From positions 4,667,501 to 4,731,500 of the forward strand of contig NZ_PEFF01000001.1 of NCBI RefSeq assembly GCF_002754375.1: 64,000 nucleotides of DNA. Direction: 5' to 3'. Below are positions 35,577 to 46,100 of the stretch, one piece after another; position 1 is the first letter of the stretch; every line of letters begins with the position of its first letter. The position numbers and the translations under genes were made by a program. Under the pieces are notes generated by a model. The model worked only from the letters and a program-made list of their open reading frames with translations. It was not told the origin of the DNA and searched no databases. This DNA is from Variovorax sp. 54. GTDB lineage: Bacteria; Pseudomonadota; Gammaproteobacteria; Burkholderiales; Burkholderiaceae_C.

Positions 35577-36023
35577 TCATGCTAGGTGCGAGGCGGGGTT
35601 TCGCGCTTCTCGATTCCTGATCGGGCGCGTCACTTGTTTGGCGATGCACGCCGGCATGCCCGCCGTCGCCTGCGCCGCCTCGCGCCGGTAGACGCCGGGC
35701 GACACGCCGACCAGCTCGGTGAAACGCGTGGTGAAGGTGCCCAGCGAGGCGCAGCCGACCTCGAAGCAGACCTCGGTCACGCTCAGGTCGCCGCGGCGCA
35801 GCAGCGCCATCGCGCGCTCAATGCGCCGCGTCATCAGGTAGGCGTAGGGCGATTCGCCATACGCCAGCCGGAACTGGCGGCTCAGGTGCCCCGCCGACAT
35901 GTTCGCGTCGCGCGCGAGCGCTTCCACGTCGAGCGGCTGCGCGTGCTCGCGGTCGATGCGGTCGCGCACGCGGCGCAGCCGTGCGAGGTCGGGCAAGGAG
36001 GGTTGGGGCTGCGTGGCACTCAT
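35577..36023 (-). CDS. AraC-type HTH regulator without ligand domain
   Basis: A 148-residue protein consisting almost wholly of the AraC double HTH: RVRDRIDREHAQPLDVEALARDA, MSAGHLSRQFRLAYGESPYAYLM, then RIERAMALLRRGDLSVTEVCFEVGCASLGTFTTRFTE (shown in parts) and GVSPGVYRREA. There is no N-terminal cupin or other effector domain, as in MarA/SoxS-size regulators. ATG 36023 is preferred, with a second in-frame ATG at 36041. Cotranscribed with the VOC gene; this pairing is common and suggests control of the VOC protein. Confidence 0.9.
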   Translation of the reverse strand: MSATQPQPSLPDLARLRRVRDRIDREHAQPLDVEALARDANMSAGHLSRQFRLAYGESPYAYLMTRRIERAMALLRRGDLSVTEVCFEVGCASLGTFTTRFTELVGVSPGVYRREAAQATAGMPACIAKQVTRPIRNREARNPASHLA

Positions 36024-36206
36024 CGGGGCGGATCGTGCCACGTCGCTACGGCGTGCTCAAGCGCAGGCAAAGGTTCCACATCCGGTAACGAACTTCACAC
36101 AAGCCACCGCATCTGGAAACCCGATGCGCACGCAGGTGGTCTTCAATACGGTACGGGTTCGCAGCAGGCGCGCCCGACCGTACAGCTCACCCAAGGAGAA
36201 CTCCGC

Positions 36207-36413
36207 ATGACAAAAACACTCGCGCTTCTGCTGGCCGCCTCGGCCATCCTGGCCGGTTGCGTGGTCGCCCCCTACGACCGCGGGCCGCCCCCGCGCGGCC
36301 ATGGCTACGACCGCGACCGCGACGGCGTGCCGAACCGCTATGACCGCGATCGCGACAACGACGGCGTGCCCAATCGCTACGACCGCCAGCCGAACAACCC
36401 CTACCGCAACTGA
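36207..36413 (+). CDS. Small lipoprotein with thrombospondin-3-like Asp repeats
   Basis: A 68-residue lipoprotein. Signal peptide with lipobox AILAGC (Cys18), then a proline-rich spacer and two copies of a D-rich unit, RDRDGVPNRYD and RDNDGVPNRYD. The DxDxDGVPN pattern resembles thrombospondin type 3 calcium-binding repeats (also found at the OmpA-linker and in RTX-like proteins), so calcium binding is plausible but unproven. AAGGAG Shine-Dalgarno is well placed for ATG 36207. A strong terminator follows 22 bp after the stop. Confidence 0.8.
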   Translation: MTKTLALLLAASAILAGCVVAPYDRGPPPRGHGYDRDRDGVPNRYDRDRDNDGVPNRYDRQPNNPYRN

Positions 36414-36434
36414 CGCCCCAGGCCGGCGCAAAAA

Positions 36435-36469
36435 AAAAGACCGCGAGGCGCGCAGCCCCGCGGTCTTTT
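36435..36469. terminator. Strong bidirectional rho-independent terminator
   Basis: AAAAGACCGCG (36435-36445) pairs with CGCGGTCTTTT (36459-36469) through 11 bp with a 13-base loop, giving A-tract and T-tract on the two sides. It serves the small lipoprotein gene (+) and the LysE-type gene (-). Confidence 0.9.
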
Positions 36470-36496
36470 CCTTTTCCTTGTGCGCCTTGGGTGTAC

Positions 36497-37123
36497 TCAG
36501 GTGGCGCGGCGCGCCATCAACGCCCACAGGCCCGCCGCGCTCAGCAGCGAGCCGCCCGCCAGGTGAAAGCGCCGCTGCGCGCGCGGCGAGGCGAGCAGCC
36601 GGCCGGCCGAACTCGCGAACACCGCGTAGAGCGTGGCATTGAGCGTCGCCAGCGCCACGAAGGTCAGGGCCAGCACCCACATCTGGTGCGACACGTCGGC
36701 GCCCGGGCGGATGAACTGCGGCAGGAAGGCCACGAAGAACACGATGCCCTTGGGGTTCAGCGCCGTCACCAGGTAGGTGTTGGCGAACAGGCGCCAGCGC
36801 GAGGCGGGCGCGGCCGGCGCGGCGACCTCGGTGGACGAGATGCCGGCGCGCAGCAGCTTGATGCCCAGGTACAGCAGGTACAGCCCGCCGACCCACTTCA
36901 CCACCGTGAACCAGAACGCCGAGGTGGCCAGCAATGCGCCCAGGCCCAGCAGCGACACCACCAGCGCGGTCGAGTCGCCCAGCGCCACGGCGGCCACCAG
37001 CGGCACGTTGGCGCGGCGGCCGTGCGACATCGAATAGCTGATCACCGTGAGGATGGTCGGCCCCGGAATGATGAGGAGCAGCGCAGAGGCGGCGACGAAG
37101 GCGAGCCAGAGTTCGATGGGCAT
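36497..37123 (-). CDS. LysE/RhtB-family translocator
   Basis: A 208-residue amino-acid exporter-like membrane protein with six predicted helices. N-terminal IIPGPTILTVISYSMSHGRR and the helix pair WVGGLYLLYLGIKLLRAG and LVTALNPKGIVFFVAFLPQF are characteristic of the LysE/RhtB superfamily. Its substrate is probably an amino acid or homoserine-lactone-like molecule, which cannot be read here. Transcription ends at the bidirectional terminator at 36435-36469. It follows the DUF2277 gene on the same strand. Confidence 0.92.
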   Translation of the reverse strand: MPIELWLAFVAASALLLIIPGPTILTVISYSMSHGRRANVPLVAAVALGDSTALVVSLLGLGALLATSAFWFTVVKWVGGLYLLYLGIKLLRAGISSTEVAAPAAPASRWRLFANTYLVTALNPKGIVFFVAFLPQFIRPGADVSHQMWVLALTFVALATLNATLYAVFASSAGRLLASPRAQRRFHLAGGSLLSAAGLWALMARRAT

Positions 37124-37193
37124 GGGGACGGATGCTCCTGGTGGTGTGGGATGAAAGGGCGGTGCGCCGTTCAGCGCGGGAACGAGGTCTTTT

Positions 37194-37484
37194 TCATGCG
37201 TCCGATGTCGACGCGGGTGCGCCGAAACGCAGCGCGGACCGTGCCTTGGCGCGCTCGGCCTCGATGGCGCGGTCGCGCGGCTCGGCCGTGGTCACCAGCG
37301 ATGCGATCAGCCGCCCGGCCGTGGCAGCCACCTCGTCCACGGCGCGCTCGAAGGCCTGCTCGTTGGCGCGCGAGGGCACGCTGAAGCCGCTGAGCTTGCG
37401 CACGAACTGCAGGGCGGCGGCGCGGATTTCCTGCTCGGTGGCAGGGGGCTCGAAGTTGTAGAGGGTCTTGATGCTGCGGCACAT
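37194..37484 (-). CDS. DUF2277 family protein
   Basis: A 96-residue protein matching DUF2277: MCRSIKTLYNFEPPATEQEIRAAALQFVRKLSGF (start region shown in parts), then NEQAFERAVDEVAATAGRLI. This small family appears across actinobacteria and proteobacteria with no known function. The conserved Cys2 and the N-terminal RSIKTL stretch are intact, so the gene looks functional. It lies 70 bp upstream of the LysE-type gene in the same direction. Confidence 0.88.
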   Translation of the reverse strand: MCRSIKTLYNFEPPATEQEIRAAALQFVRKLSGFSVPSRANEQAFERAVDEVAATAGRLIASLVTTAEPRDRAIEAERAKARSALRFGAPASTSDA

Positions 37485-37602
37485 GGCGGATGCTCCGGTC
37501 AGACGCGGCGCAGGGGCCGCGCGGCCAGTCTAGCGAAACAGCGTCTTTCTTGTTGCGCAGCACCCGCCGGGGAAGGCCTGCCGCAGGCCCGGGACACCCC
37601 GC

Positions 37603-37968
37603 TCAGTTGCCTTCGTAGAAGAACTCTTCGCGCACGATCTTGCCGTCCTTGACCGTGTACAGCGCCATTTCTTCCATCGTGAAACGCTGGCCCGTGGGCT
37701 TCACCGTCACGTCAAAGCGAAAGCCGATGATGAAGCGGTCGTCGTGCGGCCAGGGGCCGGCCACCTGGAACGAATGCACCTCGTGGTTGGCGACCCACCA
37801 TTCGCCCTTGGCGCGGATCGCCGACAGGCCCACCGACTCGCGCGACATGCCGGGCGGCGCGCTGGCCTCGACGCTGACGGCCTCGGGCGCGTAGAGCGCC
37901 TGGGCTTCGTCGTTTTTCCCTGCTTTGCACAGCGCCACGAGCTTCGCGGCGATTTCCTGGGTGTTCAT
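37603..37968 (-). CDS. SnoaL-like / NTF2-fold protein
   Basis: A 121-residue protein of the SnoaL-like NTF2 fold. Features are IAAKLVALCKAGKNDEAQALYAPEAVSVEA at the start (in parts), the central GEWWVANHEVHSF and VTVKPTGQRFTMEEMALYTVKDGKIVREEFFY (in parts). The Trp/His/Glu positions line the pocket in the family. Role unknown, often stress or small-molecule handling. No obvious partner gene; a short GC hairpin follows the stop. Confidence 0.85.
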   Translation of the reverse strand: MNTQEIAAKLVALCKAGKNDEAQALYAPEAVSVEASAPPGMSRESVGLSAIRAKGEWWVANHEVHSFQVAGPWPHDDRFIIGFRFDVTVKPTGQRFTMEEMALYTVKDGKIVREEFFYEGN

Positions 37969-38044
37969 GCATTGCTCCAGTGAGTTTGGGGGGATGACCG
38001 GAGGCGCAGTGTAGGCCCGCGCACCGCGCGGCGTCGACAGCCGT

Positions 38045-38392
38045 TTATCGCGCAGGGGCGTTGAGCGTGCGCAGGCTGTCCACGCCCTCCGGCGAGAGCC
38101 ACAGCAGCGTGTTCAGGTAGGTCTCGATGCGGTCGACCAGCGCGCTGCGCGGGCCCTCGCGCCATTCGGTGGAACCGTAGAACGCCGCCTGCTCGGCCTC
38201 CAGCGCCTCGCGGCTCGCGTAGGCGCGCACGAGGTGATAGCTCTCTTCCTCGTGGTCCGACCTGCCGTAGCTCACCACGTCCATGCCCTTGCTGCGCAGC
38301 ATGGGCACCGCACGTTCATGCATCGCGCGGTGGAAGTCGTCGAGGGTGCCGGGTTTGAGGCGGTAGGTGCGGATTTCGAGCAGGCGGGTCAT
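38045..38392 (-). CDS. NIPSNAP family protein
   Basis: A 115-residue NIPSNAP protein (dimeric alpha-beta barrel fold). The start LLEIRTYRLKPGTLDDFHRAM and the middle SYHLVRAYASREALEAEQAAFYGSTEWREGP (in parts) are family hallmarks. Members are small cytoplasmic proteins of unclear function, sometimes with heme or small-ligand binding. It is the downstream neighbour of a 74-residue membrane protein gene on the same strand. Confidence 0.9.
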   Translation of the reverse strand: MTRLLEIRTYRLKPGTLDDFHRAMHERAVPMLRSKGMDVVSYGRSDHEEESYHLVRAYASREALEAEQAAFYGSTEWREGPRSALVDRIETYLNTLLWLSPEGVDSLRTLNAPAR

Positions 38393-38419
38393 GAGGGCGG
38401 CCTTTCGCTGCGGCGTGGG

Positions 38420-38644
38420 TTACGCGTAGAGAAACGTAACCACCGTGAAATACAGAACCAGGAGACATGCCAGGATGCCCTTGGCGTTCTTCGTGACGAA
38501 ATCAATGTAGCGTGACATGGCCTCGTCGGTGAGCCGAGCCTGCAGTGCATGTTCTGCGGGCAGAACAGCACGCAGCAGATAGCCGCCGAAGAAGATGATG
38601 GCCACGAGCACGACCATGAGGAGCAGTGGCAGAAGGAGGACCAT
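38420..38644 (-). CDS. Small two-helix membrane protein
   Basis: A 74-residue protein with two hydrophobic helices: residues 1-28 (VLLLPLLLMVVLVAIIFFGGYLL) and 52-73 (AKGILACLLVLYFTVVTFLY), joined by a charged loop with HALQARLTDEAMSRYID. No family recognised. The clean composition, ATG start and stop, and spacing of 27 bp to the NIPSNAP gene support a real gene, probably in one unit with it. Confidence 0.55.
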   Translation of the reverse strand: MVLLLPLLLMVVLVAIIFFGGYLLRAVLPAEHALQARLTDEAMSRYIDFVTKNAKGILACLLVLYFTVVTFLYA

Positions 38645-38880
38645 GAGGGCTGGAGGATATCCCCCGTTCGATCACAAGGGGGTGAAAAACGGTCCCGCTA
38701 CGGGCCGTTGTTCTTCAGGCTGCTGATGGGGCACGCGCCGCTCGATGCGGGCTTTGTCGAGGGACTGATCGGCAGCCTGCTTGTCGGACTTGGCACGAAC
38801 TCCGCTGGCAGCAAGCGCAAGCCTGCGGCACCTACTGCCGCAACGCGTGCGTCACGGAGCAAGGCGGCCTGAGTCGGTGT
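38645..38880. other. Intergenic stretch with hairpin and weak leftover coding potential
   Basis: A 236-bp stretch between the small membrane protein and the phosphatase gene. It contains a hairpin (38689-38710, arms AACGG...CCCG and CGGGCCGTT) with a minus-strand T run, a possible terminator for the phosphatase unit. A short plus-strand frame (ATG 38726 to 38872, 48 residues, ending in a K/R/A-rich tail) could encode a small protein or be a remnant; no support beyond its open frame. Confidence 0.35.
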
Positions 38881-39393
38881 TCACGGGGGCGGTGGGCGGC
38901 GGGTGCCGAAGACGTACTGCGCGACCCATTCCGCCTGCTCCGATGTATCGGGCATCTCGATGCCCCGGGAGCGGCTCAGCAGGTGGAAGATGTTCTGGCC
39001 CGGAACGCCGAGCCCGTGGAGCAGGCTGCCCGCGATGAGGCCCGTGCGGCCGATGCCTGCGCGGCAGTGAATGGCGATGGCTTTTCCGCTCGCCAGTTCG
39101 ACGCCCAGTTCGGCAATGAGGGCCGCCGCGTCCCGTTGCGATGCCGGGATGCCGCGGTCCGGAATCGGGAAATGCCGGAACACGATCCCATGCTCGGCGC
39201 AGAGCGCAGGCTCTTCCTGGAGTTCAAGTTCCCTGATTTCCTGCGCCTCGAGCAAGGAGACCACGGTGTTCAGCGAGGCACGCTGCCAGGACACCACTTC
39301 TTCGCGCAGCGAGTCGCCGCCGCGCGGGCGTGCCATCAGGCCCAGCCGATGTGGCGGGATGCCGCGGACCCAGTGGATGGTGGTCTCGAACAT
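38881..39393 (-). CDS. Dual-specificity-type protein phosphatase
   Basis: A 170-residue cysteine phosphatase of the DSP/PTP fold. The P-loop is CRAGIGRTG with nucleophile Cys110 and Arg116 (HCRAGIGRTGLIAG), and the likely general acid is Asp79 in FPIPDRGIPA. The start contains WVRGIPPHRLGLMARPRGGD, and an LEAQEI turn near residue 50 is as in bacterial PTPs of the CDKN3-like type. It would dephosphorylate phospho-tyrosine, phospho-serine or a small phosphate substrate in the cytoplasm. It lies 41 bp downstream of an unrecognised gene and likely shares its transcript. Confidence 0.92.
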   Translation of the reverse strand: MFETTIHWVRGIPPHRLGLMARPRGGDSLREEVVSWQRASLNTVVSLLEAQEIRELELQEEPALCAEHGIVFRHFPIPDRGIPASQRDAAALIAELGVELASGKAIAIHCRAGIGRTGLIAGSLLHGLGVPGQNIFHLLSRSRGIEMPDTSEQAEWVAQYVFGTRRPPPP

Positions 39394-39434
39394 GGCCTCT
39401 GGGTTTGGTAGCCGATCGAATCGGGCGGTGCTTC

Positions 39435-40079
39435 TCAGGTGAAAACAATCGCCGTCTTGTGCGCAATGCTCAACCGCGCCGATTCATACAGCAGCAGCCA
39501 CGATTCGATCTCCCGGTAGAGGCCTTCGTCCTCTCCCATGCTGTCGCCGAGCCGCGCGGCTTCCTCGTCCGACAGCTCGCCATCCGAGAGCGTGATGCCG
39601 AGCGCGGGAGCCACCAGCACCAGTTCTTCGAGCAGGCGGTATGACGAGCCGAGCATGCCGCCGGGCAGGTCGGTCTCGTCTTCCTCGGCAAAGATCACTT
39701 CCTGGAAGTCGACCGGCAGGTAGAAGCCTTCCGCGTCGGAGTGGCACAGAAGATGGCTTTCGAACATGTGGGCCACGTCTTCGAGCGTTTCGTCTTCCGT
39801 GGGATCGGTGTCTTCCGGCAGCGGTGTGGCCATCCAGCCGGGCGTCGTGACGCGGTGCGCGTAGGCGCGGCGCAGGTAGTGGATGAACGAGTAAGGCAGG
39901 CCGTCGAGCGGCGCGCGGGATTCGAGTGGCGGCAAGGTGCGAGGCTCGACGTGCGGCGGCAGGCCGGCTTCGGCGAGCTTGCGGTTCGCGGCGGCGAAAT
40001 CTGCCTCGAAGTGTTCGACGCTCTCGGGATCGTTCTCGATCAGGTCGGCGAGGATGCCGACGCAAATGGCCAGGCCCAT
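39435..40079 (-). CDS. Hypothetical acidic protein
   Basis: A 214-residue soluble protein strongly rich in Glu and Asp (EDTDPTEDETLEDVAHMFE and similar). No family recognised; the helical C-terminal part (GLYREIESWLLLYESARLS) may be a helical bundle. Given its 41-bp distance upstream of the phosphatase gene on the same strand, the pair may act together, for instance with this protein as regulator or substrate of the phosphatase; that is speculation. ATG 40079 is the first clear start after the A2M gene. Confidence 0.6.
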   Translation of the reverse strand: MGLAICVGILADLIENDPESVEHFEADFAAANRKLAEAGLPPHVEPRTLPPLESRAPLDGLPYSFIHYLRRAYAHRVTTPGWMATPLPEDTDPTEDETLEDVAHMFESHLLCHSDAEGFYLPVDFQEVIFAEEDETDLPGGMLGSSYRLLEELVLVAPALGITLSDGELSDEEAARLGDSMGEDEGLYREIESWLLLYESARLSIAHKTAIVFT

Positions 40080-40122
40080 GGGGTTCTCCAGGTTGTGGGT
40101 TCGCCGCGATGGTGACGAGGAC

Positions 40123-40155
40123 CGGTGAAGGCGGGATGACGGCCCGCCTTCACCG
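40123..40155. terminator. Long GC-rich hairpin after the macroglobulin gene
   Basis: CGGTGAAGGCGGG (40123-40135) and CCCGCCTTCACCG (40143-40155) form a 13-bp perfect stem with a 7-base loop, 12 bp past the macroglobulin stop. There is no T run, so it may be a transcript-end stabiliser or an incomplete terminator. Confidence 0.5.
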
Positions 40156-40166
40156 TCGTTGCCCCG

Positions 40167-43100
40167 TTACTTCGCCGCCTCCACCTTCACCCGCGCATTC
40201 GGCGTCTCGCCGAACATCTCGGGCGCATACATCGCTTCCACGCGGCTGGGCGGCAGCGCGAAGTCGCCGACGTTGTTCAGGCGCACGGTGTACTCCAGCT
40301 TCATCACGCCCTTGGCCATGTACGCGTAGTAGCTGCGGAAGGCCTCGAAGCTGCGTTCTTCGAACGCCGGCAAGGAACCGCTCCGCTTCTCGCCCTGCGC
40401 GGCGATCTCCGAGTCGCGGCCCAGGCCGCTGCCCAGGATGGTGGCGCCGCCCGGGATCGGGTCGCTGATCACGACCCAGGTCATGTCGGTGCTGGCGTTG
40501 ACCTCGATGTTCACGCGCAGCACGTCGCCGCGCGTGTACTTGCCGGCCACGGCCTGCTCGACCGGCGTGATGGTCTTCTTGAGCGCGTAGCCCGCTGCGA
40601 ACGGCGCCTTCAACTGCACGGCGGCCAGCGACTGCAGCGTGAGCCACGGCTTGCCGGTGCCCTGCTGCGTCAGCAGCAGCGTGTCGCGCGCGGGGGCGCC
40701 CGAAGGCGAGGCGGCCCACGGCAGGAACATGGTGTTGTTGCGCAGGTTGCCCGGCGAGGCGGGCGCGCCGAACATGGTGGTCTGGTTCGGGGCGCCGGAC
40801 GGGTCGCTGGCCTTCACGCGTTCGACCTTGCTCCAGTCGATCTGCGCCTTCGCCGCGCCCAGCGTGGCGGCCGTGACGCCGGTCACCGGGTTGCTCTCGA
40901 ACACCTTGCTGAACTTCTCCAGCGCGAGCCCGCCCCACAGGTTGGCGGTGGTGGTGTGCCAGGCGCCGTTCTGCTGGCGGCCGATGAAGCCGTTGGCGAG
41001 CTTGCCGATGTCGTCCTTCCAGGCGGGGTCTTCCATCACCGTGAGCAGCAGGCGCGCGGTGTTGACGTCGCCGTTGGTCATGAGCCACCACCAGTAGTCG
41101 TCCTGCTCGGTGCTGAAGATGAGCTTGGTGCCCTGGTACGAGAGGCGCGCCTTCAGCACGTTGTTGGCTTCGTCCAGGCGCTGCTGGCGCTGCGGCACGT
41201 CGTTCACGCGCTTGAGGATGTTGAGCCAGTCGATCACCGCGCTGGTGGGCCACTGGTTCGGCGCAATGGTGATGCTGCCCAGCATGCTGCCCTTGGCCTT
41301 GCCGTAGCGCGAGAGCGCTTCGAGCGCGGCGAGCTTGCGCACGTCCAGGTCCTTGCGCGGGCTCCAGAAGTCGCGCGTGACGCGGCCTTCGACGAACGCG
41401 ATCAGGCCCGACTCCATCGGTGCGCGCGCGTCGTCGGCGAGCGCGAAGGCCGGGTTGAGCTGCGCCGCCTCGTGCGTGGCCGCGAGCAGGTACGACGTGA
41501 GGATGTCGCTGCCGCGGTTGGCCTCGCCGTCGCGCGGCGGGAAGTAGTTGGCGAGGCCGTCGCTGTCCAGGTAGGTGGGCAGCGTGGCCAGCACGCCCTG
41601 CCACATCTTCGCGTCGCGCAGGCCGACCGACTTGCTGGTCTTCTGTTCGAGGCAGCTGAAGGGGTAGTTGGCGAACCAGTCGCGCACGCCCGGCAGGCCT
41701 TCGGCCAGCCGGGGCTGCACCGACATCTTCAGACCGCCGCGGCCGGGCAGGGCGTCGGCGGGCGGCGCCACGTCGAGCGTGAACGGCCCGTCGATCTGCA
41801 CCAGCGTGGCCTGCTGCACCGTGAGCGGCACGGCGGGCACGAGGCGCTGGCGCACCTTGAGTGCGTCGCGCGCGCCACCGACCGTGTCTTTCGCCTCGAT
41901 CTCCCACAGGATGGCTTCGGCGCGCGTCTGCGCGAGCTGCGCGGGCGCGGTCACGTTCCAGGCCACTTCACGCGATTCGCCGGCCGGAATGTCGACGGTC
42001 TGCGTTTCGAGCGTGAGCAGCGTGGCGCGCGGCGTGGCTTCGACCTTCATCGGCTTCTGCGTGGTGTTGCGCAAGGTGATCTGCGCGCGGAACTGGTCGT
42101 CCTCGCGCACCAGCGGCGGCAGGCCGCTGATGATCTGCAGATCTTGCGTGGCCTGGATGCTGGCCTGGCCGGTGCCGAACAGGCTGGTGCCCGCATCGGC
42201 CACGGCCACGATCTTGAAGGTGGTGAGCGCGTCGTTCAGCGGCACCGTCACCACGGCCTGGCCGTTGGCGTCGAGCACGATCTTCGGGTTCCACACGAGC
42301 AGGGTGTCGAGCAGTTCGCGCGTCTGGCCCTTGCCGCCGCCGCCGCCCGCGGGCACGGCCTTGCGCCCGTAGTGGCGCCGGCCGACGATTTCCATCTGCG
42401 CGGTGGAGGTGCTCACGCCCCAGCTGCGGCGTTGCAGCATCGCGTTGAGCAGGTTCCAGCTGTCGTTGGGCATGAGCTCCAGCAGGGCCTGGTCGACCGC
42501 GGCCAGCGCCACTTCGGCGCCGGCGGCCGGCTTGCCGTCGGGCAGCTTGGCGGTGATGGTGACCTGCGCCTTGCTGCGGATCGGGTAGCTGGGCTTGTCG
42601 CTGGTGACGGTCACGTCGAGCTGGTGCGCGCGCGTGCCGACGCGGATCTCGGCCATGCCCAGGCGGTAGGCGGGCTTGCTCAGGTCGACCATGGCGGTGG
42701 GCGCGACGTATTCCTTGCCCTCGTACCAGAAGGCCGTCCACCACTCGCGCGGTGCCTTGAAGCCCCAGGTGAAGAAGCTGTACCACGGCACTTCGCGCAG
42801 TCGCCCGCGCAGCGCGAGCACGCTGATGTAGGCGTTCGGGCCCCACTCGGGCTTGACCTGCAGCGAGACCGTCGGGTCCTTGCCGTCGAGCTGCACCACG
42901 TGCGTCTCGATGATGCCTTCGCGTTCCACGGCCACCAGTGCGGTCGCAAAGCGGAACGGGCTGCGCACCTGGAACTTGGCGACCTCGCCGGGCTGGTAGC
43001 TCTTCTTTTCGGGCAGCACGTCGATGCGGTCGTTGTCTTCGCCGCCGAACCAGAGTTCGCCCTGCTTGGTCACGTAGACCGAGCTCACGGCGCTGGCGCT

Positions 43101-46100
43101 GCGGCCCTCGCTGTCGGTGGCGCTGGCCACCAGCTCGACCTCGCCGGCCTCCTTCAGTTCCGACTCGCACAGCAGCAGGCCGCGCGAGTCGCTCTTGCCG
43201 GAGCAGACGGTGCCGATGTCCTTGGTCTCGGTCTTGTTGTCGTAGGTGTAGAAGCCGCCCACCATGCGCTTGCGGCTGGTGGTGGTGATGCGCGCCACGG
43301 CGCGCACGTTGAGCGTCACGCCGGCCTGGGGCTTGCCCGTGAGGTCGAGCGCGAGCGCCTGGAACTTGAGCTTCTGGCTGGTCGAGACCCAGCCTTCGGT
43401 CTTGATGCCGGCAATGACGGAGGCGGGCCACAGCGTCTGTGTGCTGCGAATGGTCTGCACCTCGCCGTTCGGGTCGGCATACGTGGCTTCGAGCAGCAGC
43501 TCGCGCGCGGCCTTCACCTTGGGCACCTTGTCGATCGTGACCTTGCCGGCGCCGTCCTTGTTCAGCGTGAGCGGCAGCTTGTCGGCGATCACGCGGGTGT
43601 CGTTCACGCTGTTGAGGTCTTCTTCGCCGGCGCTGGTGTCGGCGGCGGTGGCGGCTTCGCTGCCGTCGCCCTGGGCGCGCGGCGGGTTGAAGCTGAAGGC
43701 GTCGTAGTCGGAAAAGCTCAGGCCCTTGCCGCGCACCATGGCCGACACGCGCACCGGCAGGTTGGCGGCGCCGCCGCCGGCCACGTAGTTGATCTGCACG
43801 TCGGTGGGCACGCTCGTGGCGGCCACCAGCGGCTTCTTCTCGGTGGGCGCGATGCGGCCTTCGAGCACCGGCAGGCGGAACTCCTCGACGCGGAACATGC
43901 CGGTCGAGAAGGTGCGGTTGATGCCCTCGTCGCTGGTGCCGTCGCCGGAGCGCAGCTCGACCTGGTACACGCCGAGCTTGGCGGCCGGCGGAATGGCAAA
44001 ACTGTTCTCGGCGCTCAGGCCGCCGGTGGCGGTCTTGCGCCAGGCCAGCGGCTGCGTGAAGCGCTGGCCGCTGCCCATGTGGGTGACGACCAGCGTGTCG
44101 GGCCGGTCTGCCGGCAGGCCGAAGCCCTTGCTGGTCTGCGTGCGCAGCAGGCTCTTCATCGACACCGTCTCGCCGGCGCGCAGCAGCGTGCGGTCGAAGA
44201 TGGTGTGGGCGATGCCGTCGGGGCGCACGTCCAGGCTGGTGGGCACGTTGAAGCGCCACGGCTCGATGCCGCGCTGCCAGTCGCTCCAGGTGAAGGCGAG
44301 GTCTTCCACGCCCTTGTCGTCCTTGGCGCGCGCGCTCACGAACCAGGCGCTGGTTTCGTACTCGTTCGGGCCGTTGCAGCTCGGTGCGTCGGGCGACACG
44401 CCGTTGAGCATCACGATGCCGCTGGCGTCGGTGGTGCCGGTGGCCACGGCCTTGCCGTCGCAGCTGGACACGCGCACCTCGGCGCCCGCCACCACCTTGC
44501 CCTTGTCGAGCGTGGTGACCCAGGCCATCGAGTTCTCGCGGCCCAGCTTGAAGTGCACCGCCAGGTTGGTGGCCAGCGCGGTGGTGCGCACGTACATCGT
44601 GCGGCCGGCGTTGTAGCGCTCGTCGAGCAGGGCTTCGCCGAGTTTCTGCGAAGCGATTTCAAGCACGTGGAAGCCCGGCGTCAGCGGGATGCCGATGACT
44701 TCGAAGGGGCGCGGGTCGCTGCTCTCGGCCTTGGGCATGTCGAGCGCCTTCACGCCCGGCTGGCCGCCGAGCAGCGACAGCATGCGGGTCTGCACGTGCG
44801 AGCGCTCGTTCTTGTCGATCACCGGGGGCAGGGCGCCCTTCACGTCGCGGCGCGCGGTGTCGCGGCTGACGGAGTAGCTGTCGTAGCGGCGCACCTTGCG
44901 GTACCACGCGATGATCTCGGCGTCGGTCTTCGGGTTGAGGTCGCTCACCTTGCCGGGCGTGAGCGCCTGCACCATGAGCTGCGGCTCCACGCGGCGCACC
45001 GTGACCGGCATCATGGCCGGGGTGTCGGGTTCGGCCAGCCGCTCGATCACGCCGAAGGGCGAGGCCGCGAACTTGGCCAGCGGCGGCATCGCGCCGGTCG
45101 CCACCTTCAGCGGAAAGCTGCCGGGCGTGCCCAGCGGGCGGCCCGAGGCGTCCTGGAAGCCGGAAGGCAGTTCGATGCTGAACTGCGCGCTCTCGGCCAG
45201 CGGCGGGCCGAAGCTTGCGCTGTTGACCACGTCGTCGTCGTTCTGCGTGCCGCCGTCGTTCTCCAGCTTGGCCTTGATCGTCTTGCCGTCGCCCTTGAGC
45301 TCGATCTGCGAAGCCACCTTGCGCGTCACCGGTGCGTTGAACTGCAGCTGCATCGGGCGCAGCGGCAGGCAGGCGGCCTGCGCGTTCTCGCGCTCGCAGC
45401 TGAACGACACCGCGAAGGGCTCGCGCACCTGGTAATCGAAACGGCGTTCCGTGGCGTTGGCGACGCCCGACGGCGTGGCCACGCCCTTGCCGTAGACGAC
45501 CTGCACCTTGGCGCCCGGCGTGAGCGTGCGGTTGCACTGCATCGTGATGAAGCGCAGCGGATCCTTGGTGGCCTCCTTCTCACGGTGGAAGGCCTTGAGC
45601 AGTCCGGTGCGCGCCTCGCCCTCGAGCAGCTTGGCCGGAATGCGTTCGCCGACGCCGTCGGCCGCGCACCACACGTTCTGGCGCACGCTCTCGAGCGTGG
45701 CCGCGCCGTTGAGCTCAAGCAGGAACATCTGCTGTTCGTCGATGCGCTCATAGGTGCTCGGCAACTGGTTGCGCACGAACGGGCCGCCGCTATTGAATTG
45801 ATAGCGTTCGGGGCCAGTGAGCTCGCCACCGCCGGCTGGCTTGAAGGTGGGAATGCGGGTGACCGAGCAGCGCACGCCGGGCGGCAGGTCGTTCTCGAAG
45901 TCGTAGACCCAGGCCTTGGCGTCGGTCCAGCGGCCGGTGCCCTTGCCGGCCTGCGCGTCGGAGCAGCTCACGGTGAGCGGGGCGGGCGCCTTGGGGTCGC
46001 CGAAGTTGATCGCGGCCTGATCGAATTTGGCGACGACCTGGCGCACGCGCGCCACTTCGCCCTGCGGGGTCAGGCTGGTGATCTGAAGTGCATGGCCCGG

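Noticed and set aside
38726..38872. 48-residue plus-strand frame as a gene
   Set aside because: No clear Shine-Dalgarno, no family, low-complexity tail; kept only as a remark in the intergenic entry.
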